Below, piece after piece: positions 58,404 through 64,000 of a stretch of DNA of 64,000 nt. Under the pieces are notes generated by a model. The model saw only the letters and a list, made by a program, of their open reading frames with translations, was not told the origin of the DNA and made no database searches. The position numbers and the translations under genes are program-made. Origin of the DNA: Panonychus citri (taxonomy: Eukaryota > Arthropoda > Arachnida > Trombidiformes > Tetranychidae); NCBI RefSeq assembly GCF_014898815.1, contig NW_026515543.1, positions 3,596,001 to 3,660,000 of the forward strand. Reading direction: 5' to 3'. The stretch's first letter is position 1, and every line of letters starts with the position of its first letter.

Positions 58404-61400
58404 TCATCATCATCATCATCATGCTCATGATTATCACCTACAACTGGTTCACCAATTTGGTTTATTGGAATCAATCAAAAAGATATCAAATCATCATTAA
58501 CATCTTAATAATTTGACAACAAATAAATTTTATGCTCTCACCAATCATCATCAACATTATGATCATGATAATTATTGAAAAAAAAACTATAACAATTAAC
58601 TCTTCATTCATTAATCTACATATTGTTTTCCTTTTTTGCAATTCATTTGCTTCAAATCAATAACAATTTGATTCATCAACAATTAAGATCTAAAATTATA
58701 ATCAGACTTTTGTATTTATCTAAACAATTAGTAAATCATGATTGATAATAATGATTATCTTATTACAATAAAATGAATTAAATATTTTTCTTCAATTTTT
58801 CAGCCTTAATTGTTTTCATTTCTGATCAAAAAATTAACAATAAGTTAATGGATTTTTTTTTTCAAATAAATTTAATACAAACGTTGATTGTGATTAGTAT
58901 TCATAACCACGGTAGTTTCAATTAGCATGATAATTAACAACCACAATTAAAGTTGAACTTTATTGTTTACCAAATTCATGGATTACCAAAGTTTCTCGTT
59001 GACAATTTAAGCAATTGATTCAATTGTGAGAAGGCACAATTAAACTTCAATTCAGGTTCATCTTGATTATAATTACTTGATTAATAATAATCAAGTAAAA
59101 GGGTTTTAATTGGGAGTCTCAATATTCACAGCCTATTTAATATAATCACTGACCTGGGCTACATTTTTTTTTCATCGCAGTCATGGTCATTGTCAACACA
59201 ATCAACTGACCTTTACCAAATTAATTCTTGAAAATTGTTGATCACAATAATCAGGATAATGATTAAGATGAAATATTTGGTTCCCAGGTAATTGTAGCGA
59301 GAAAAGAGAAACAAAATGTTTGACCAAATTAATCTGCATCAATCACAATAAAAGTTAATTCTGTTGGGCCTGATAATCAAGCACCGATGTTGTTTTCTTT
59401 ACACCTTCACCATTTTCATCTGATAATCATGATTATCTTTATCCATCATCATCATCGTAATAATCATATCTAATGACGACCCCTTTATCCAATTCTCAGT
59501 AACCAGTTTTCCTTCAGTTAATCATAAACAATCATGGTAATAAAGCTCCAATTGAATCAGTTGAATATCTGAATGGTTCATGAAAACAAAAAGTTCAAAT
59601 GAGAAACATGCAAATTCAAAATCAATACAAGTAGTTACCTGGAAAAGATATTCATTAGTTTATAATGACAATAATTTGTTGTTAATCTATTAGATTAATT
59701 GTTGCTTCATTATCCTTTTACCATATTAAATGAGTCAATTAATCAACAATTGGTGAATTGATTGTATACCATCAATTCTGTGTCAATGCTGTTAATCATA
59801 ATGACGATGAATTGATAGTGTCATCCGGCTTGTTGAAAGAGACAAAGTGTCATTAATTGTTTTGTTGTAGGTAGATAATAAAGCAACAATTAAGTCAAGA
59901 ACACTATTGACCAGTTTTCGGTAATTATCATTGTTTACTATTTGGTAACATAATTAGTAAACGATAATTATTACCATCAACATCATCACCAAGAACCTTT
60001 TATGGATTAACCTTGAATGTAAAGGTAACTCAGATAGTGACGATTATTTTGATGACGATCAGTTAACCAAATTATCCAAAATCGGAAAGATAATCTCACA
60101 CAATCAAATTAATTGAAGTTTCTCTCACATCCTTGAAGATTAACTTGTTGATAGTTGAAGATGTGTTGGGATATTTTAATCACAAATTCCAAGGAGAAAC
60201 TGTCTCTTTGTTTACATCACATGAAGAATATTGTTTTCTCTTTTATGGATACTATTTAATAACTGAAATTTAAAAGAATTTTTTGATTAATATTAATTTT
60301 TGCAGAAAAAATAATTTCTTTCCAAACTTCTCGTCAGATTAAAGGGAAAACCTTTTGCCCAGAGACAAGAAAAAAAAGGTAATAGGGCAAAAAGAAGACC
60401 AATCAAAATGTCGGAAGCGAAGAAGAAGAAATTATATAAAAAAAGAACATGATTGTCAACCATATTTATTGTTTACTTACTTGGTCCTTGAAGATGTTCA
60501 ATTTTTTCATCTTGTTTCTCTTCAATGTAATAACATTCCAAATGATGATGATGATAGTTGGTTAATAAAGAGAGCGAAGAGAAATGTTGATGATGAGAAA
60601 AAAATGATTAAAAAACAATCAAAAATGAAACGAAAAAAATGATGAAGAGCCAAGAGAAGAACAGAAAGAAAAGGAAGAGAGAGAGAGAGAGAGAGAGAAA
60701 GATCTTCTCATCAATTGGCCTTGATTCTTACCAATCAATTGTCCCAAATCAGATTACATTGATTAATTGTTTTCGTCTGGACACAATTACGATTGAACTT
60801 TAATCTCACCATAAAAAGAAAACAATAAATTGGTAACCATTGACTTCGCCGGTCACATGGAATCTCTGCCATTGGTCAATTTTTTTCTTCTCCAATCAAA
60901 GAAAAGGGGAAAAGTATTTATGGTAAACAAAAGAACCAAAAATCAAAGAGTTGATATGAAAAAGAAAAAACTAATTAAGGTTAATTTGTTTATTTCTAAT
61001 TCTTAATTATTCTTTCTAATTGAACTTTTTGTTATAAATTGTGATTATTTCCATGTACAAGTCAAATTAATGTTCATCTCGACGATTAAAATGTTATCTT
61101 ATGTAATCAACGAGAAACAAATTACTCTTGAAAAAAAAGTGATTACTCTTTTGCTGCCATTTTGTTTCTTGGTAATATTTATACGTTTAGATGGATTAGC
61201 TTAATAAAACATGATTATTGTTTGTTAAGTGAACAATTTGATTAATTCCTCTCATATTGATCTACATCAATCATCATCATAACAAGAAGAGTTTTTTTAT
61301 CGGTCAACATTTTCTGATTCTGAGTGGAGCTAAACAAAGATAACAAGAGCGCTGGGCCATCATTACCAACTCTCTATCATCATCGCCATCTTTTTTTCTG

Positions 61401-63454
61401 TACTTCTATCATGTTCCAGTAATGAAAAAGGTAATCTTGTTATTGCTTATTATTTATTCATATAACTTATTAATCTTGACCAGTATTTTTTTTCTCGTTC
61501 TCTTAAGGTTAAGCCACCCTCATCAAGCAAATGAATCTTCATCATTATCTTGAAACATCAACATGGAGTTGAAAGTAGAAACAAAAAGGAGCAAATTATA
61601 AAAAAAGGGAACCACACCAAGAAGAGAGTCTAATCCAACATGAAGTTTACCAGATAAAATCATTCAAAGACTTGCTATATCATCTATACCATCTCATTGT
61701 CTATTTTGTGAGTGGTGTGTGTATATGCTATTATTAAGGAGCATCATTCATTTCATTCATTCATCATCATACTATAATCATAATTATCTTCATCCTTTCC
61801 TGACCGGATTATACTGGAAACCTCATTGCGGTAACAAAATGATGGAAGTGAAAAACAAAGAAAGGAGAGCTAAAGAATAATAAGAGAGAGAGAGAGAGAT
61901 AAATCTTGAGAAAACTTCTCTAACCTTTTTCTCTCCACCAACATAATAACACAGTTTCCGCCCTTTCTCAATGGTGTAAGATGACCGATTGATGAACTAA
62001 TGAGAAGGAGGGGAAAAAATGAGCATCTTAAGGAGAAAGAGAGAAAACTCATCACTGTCTTGATTTTCTTTTATTGCCACTTCTGATCAGGAAATAGTCA
62101 TAAAAAGTCTTCTCAAGGTCATCATTTTTCATCTTCCATCATCTGTTTCATCTCATTATCATCACCATAGTAAATGATATATATCATGTTACCCGCATCA
62201 CAATTATCGTTTTGAAAATAGTTCAACAGAACCAATAGAAAAATAATATCAATAATCTAACAATCAGACAAAAAAAAATGATGAAGATAAAATCATCGTT
62301 GCATCTTCTCATTCATCTTGATAACTTTTAATTATGATGCTTGTAATATTTGAAATAACCAACTAATGATAATAATCTACTTTAATATTAATTTGAAATC
62401 ACAATGATTAATCAACTGAATGAATGAGAATAAGAATCAACGGAAATGTTAATTTCTAACCGATTCTTTTCCAATTCATCAAACTGATTTCAACGATCAA
62501 ATGAAGTTACGATTGTTAAAAAGAAGAGAAGAAAAAAAAAGTAATTTCTTCACTTCCTTTTCCTATTTAATGTTTCTCCATCTTAATATATCTCCACCTC
62601 CACCATTCACCATGATGATAATGATACACAAAATTCATCTTCTTGAAAAGGTTGGTCAAAATGATAATCGTTATGATGATGATTAGTATTGAATTAATTT
62701 CGAATCACCATCTTTCCGGAATAATCATAATAAATCACATCCGTTCCAAGGTGAGGTTATTATCATCATCTTATTGTTGTTTTAATTCCCACCACATACA
62801 TAGAAATACATACAACATGCCATTAACAATTAATTCCTTCTATTTTATTTCAGGTTAATCAACAATTTAATCTCCTTGAGAGTTAACAACGAGTTAACAA
62901 CGAGTAAAAAAGTTTGTGAAAATTATGGTTTACTTTTTGTTTCGTTAATATGGTTCATAAGATTATCACCAATTTCATTGATTGATTTAATCTCTCATTC
63001 AATTTGATTATAAATTTCTAATGGAAACAATTAGATTTACTTTTCCCCCCTAATTGTTGTATTTGAGATTTATGATTATTATTGATTGTTCAGTTTTCCT
63101 CTCCTGGTTAAAACTTTTACAATCTAATAAATTGTTAAGTGTTAAAAGGCGACTGTGATAATAATCTTGTTAAATCAACTATTAAATCAAAATCAGTCAA
63201 ATAAATTGTGATTAGTTAAGCTGATTACATGATAAGAAGAATTAGTGAAACAAAAAAAAAGAGATGAATGAATGAAATAGGAAATAAATCATTTCTTATC
63301 AATAAGTTAATGATTGATCTGATTACTTGCACTGTGGACAATGTGTAACAATCTTGTTAATATATTAGTTTAATTAGTTGGAAGACAAAAGGTCAATTCA
63401 ATTAGTTAATTGTGATCCATCACAATTAATGGTTTCCTTTGTTATTTATATATT
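58404..63454. other. Gene-poor AT-rich intergenic region
   Basis: About 5 kb after the RabGAP stop. Poly-CAT/ATG runs and GA tracts (60678-60700, 61883-61900) are frequent. Frames at 60355-60642, 61870-62055, 62501-62686 and 62643-62858 are low complexity and not credible. No transposon terminus, tRNA or conserved exon was recognised. Confidence 0.55.
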
Positions 63455-63977
63455 ATGAACAATGAAGCTCATCCAACTGTGATGGAAAGGTAAGTGTAAA
63501 TGTTAGTTTAATTTAAATTATGATTACTCTTTGATGGAAGATGAAGATTCTGATGATGATCTTCAATTGATACAAAAGTTAATTTAAAAAAGAAGTAAAA
63601 AAAAGAAACATTAAGAAGAGAAATGAAAAGATTCTGGAAGAAAAAAAGGTTTTCATCATGTTAACCTTGCGAAATTGTGATGATGGTAAATTATTAGAAA
63701 GGGAATTGGGTGTTTCTCAAATCATTTAGACCGAAGATGATGAAGATGATGAAGATGATGGAATGAGAGAGAAAATCTACTCACTGTATTTATAAGAAAA
63801 TCAGGAAACTTGTTATCATTTTCTGACCACAATTTAACCTTCTCTCTCTCTCTCAGGAAGCTATTAGGTGATGAGGATGATGATCTATTAAACGGAAGAA
63901 GAAAAGAAAGAATCAGATATTCGATGAAATTTCAAGAAAAAGAGATTAAATCATTGAAGAATGAAAATTTCTATTGA
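63455..63977 (+). CDS. Tentative small two-exon gene, unknown function
   Basis: A possible gene: exon 1 63455-63489 (ATG to donor GTAAGT) and exon 2 63857-63977 (acceptor CTCTCAG to TGA). The split codon AG/G joins in phase and gives 51 residues: MNNEAHPTVMERKLLGDEDD, then a basic and polar part (RRKERIRYSMKFQEKEIKSL) likely helical. A TATTTATATAT stretch sits just upstream of the ATG. There is no signal peptide or known domain. It could be the 5' part of a longer gene continuing past the edge, with a different donor in exon 2, or a chance match between splice-like sites. Confidence 0.3.
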
Positions 63978-64000
63978 GTGTCCAACGTAAGAAATGATAA

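Noticed and set aside
60355..60642. Lys/Arg-rich frame of 95 codons
   Set aside because: Low complexity AAG/GAA repeats in gene-poor DNA with no supporting signals.

Overview
This is eukaryotic nuclear DNA from an arthropod. It is AT-rich, and its genes are split by GT-AG introns ranging from about 43 bp to several kb. An arthropod is indicated by a group III chitin deacetylase (peritrophin-A domain plus a long Ser/Pro linker), a Baboon-type activin receptor with alternative ectodomain exons, and a divergent ionotropic receptor. The mix of tiny introns and AT-rich spacers would suit an acariform mite such as a spider mite, but that is inference. Exon boundaries were worked out by hand from splice sites and reading phase.

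Layout. 1-12.3 kb: 5' part of a CDA5-like chitin deacetylase (minus strand); its catalytic half must lie beyond the left edge. A tRNA-Val(AAC) sits in its first intron. 12.9-17.6 kb: Baboon-type TGF-beta/activin type I receptor (plus) with three interchangeable ectodomain exons, two of them identical copies in a ~700 bp tandem duplication. 19.4-31.1 kb: an island of non-autonomous repeats. It holds a 1.3 kb fold-back element, four TA-flanked inverted-repeat elements, three solo LTRs with intact target duplications, a tRNA-derived SINE and an inverted segmental duplication. 31.5-35.3 kb: a two-domain granulin whose 3.2 kb intron contains an ionotropic-receptor gene on the opposite strand.

35.7-50 kb is gene-dense: a secreted Gly/Ser-rich protein, a small basic secreted or membrane protein, EMC3 and EMC7 head-to-head (EMC7 carries an apparent 1-nt frameshift), NDUFAF3 and eIF3j head-to-head, GALT, a C1D/Rrp47 homologue, tRNA-Phe(GAA), a RING E3 ligase and ADAT3. 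50.6-58.4 kb: a TBC-domain RabGAP of the TBC1D15/17/25 group with a ~300-residue disordered insert. 58.4-64 kb: mostly empty AT-rich DNA with one tentative two-exon small gene at the right edge.

Most genes are unrelated housekeeping neighbours. The functional link worth noting is EMC3/EMC7, two subunits of the ER membrane protein complex sharing one ~0.5 kb upstream region. The observations most worth following are the duplicated Baboon exons, the EMC pair with its frameshift, the nested receptor gene and the layered repeat island.
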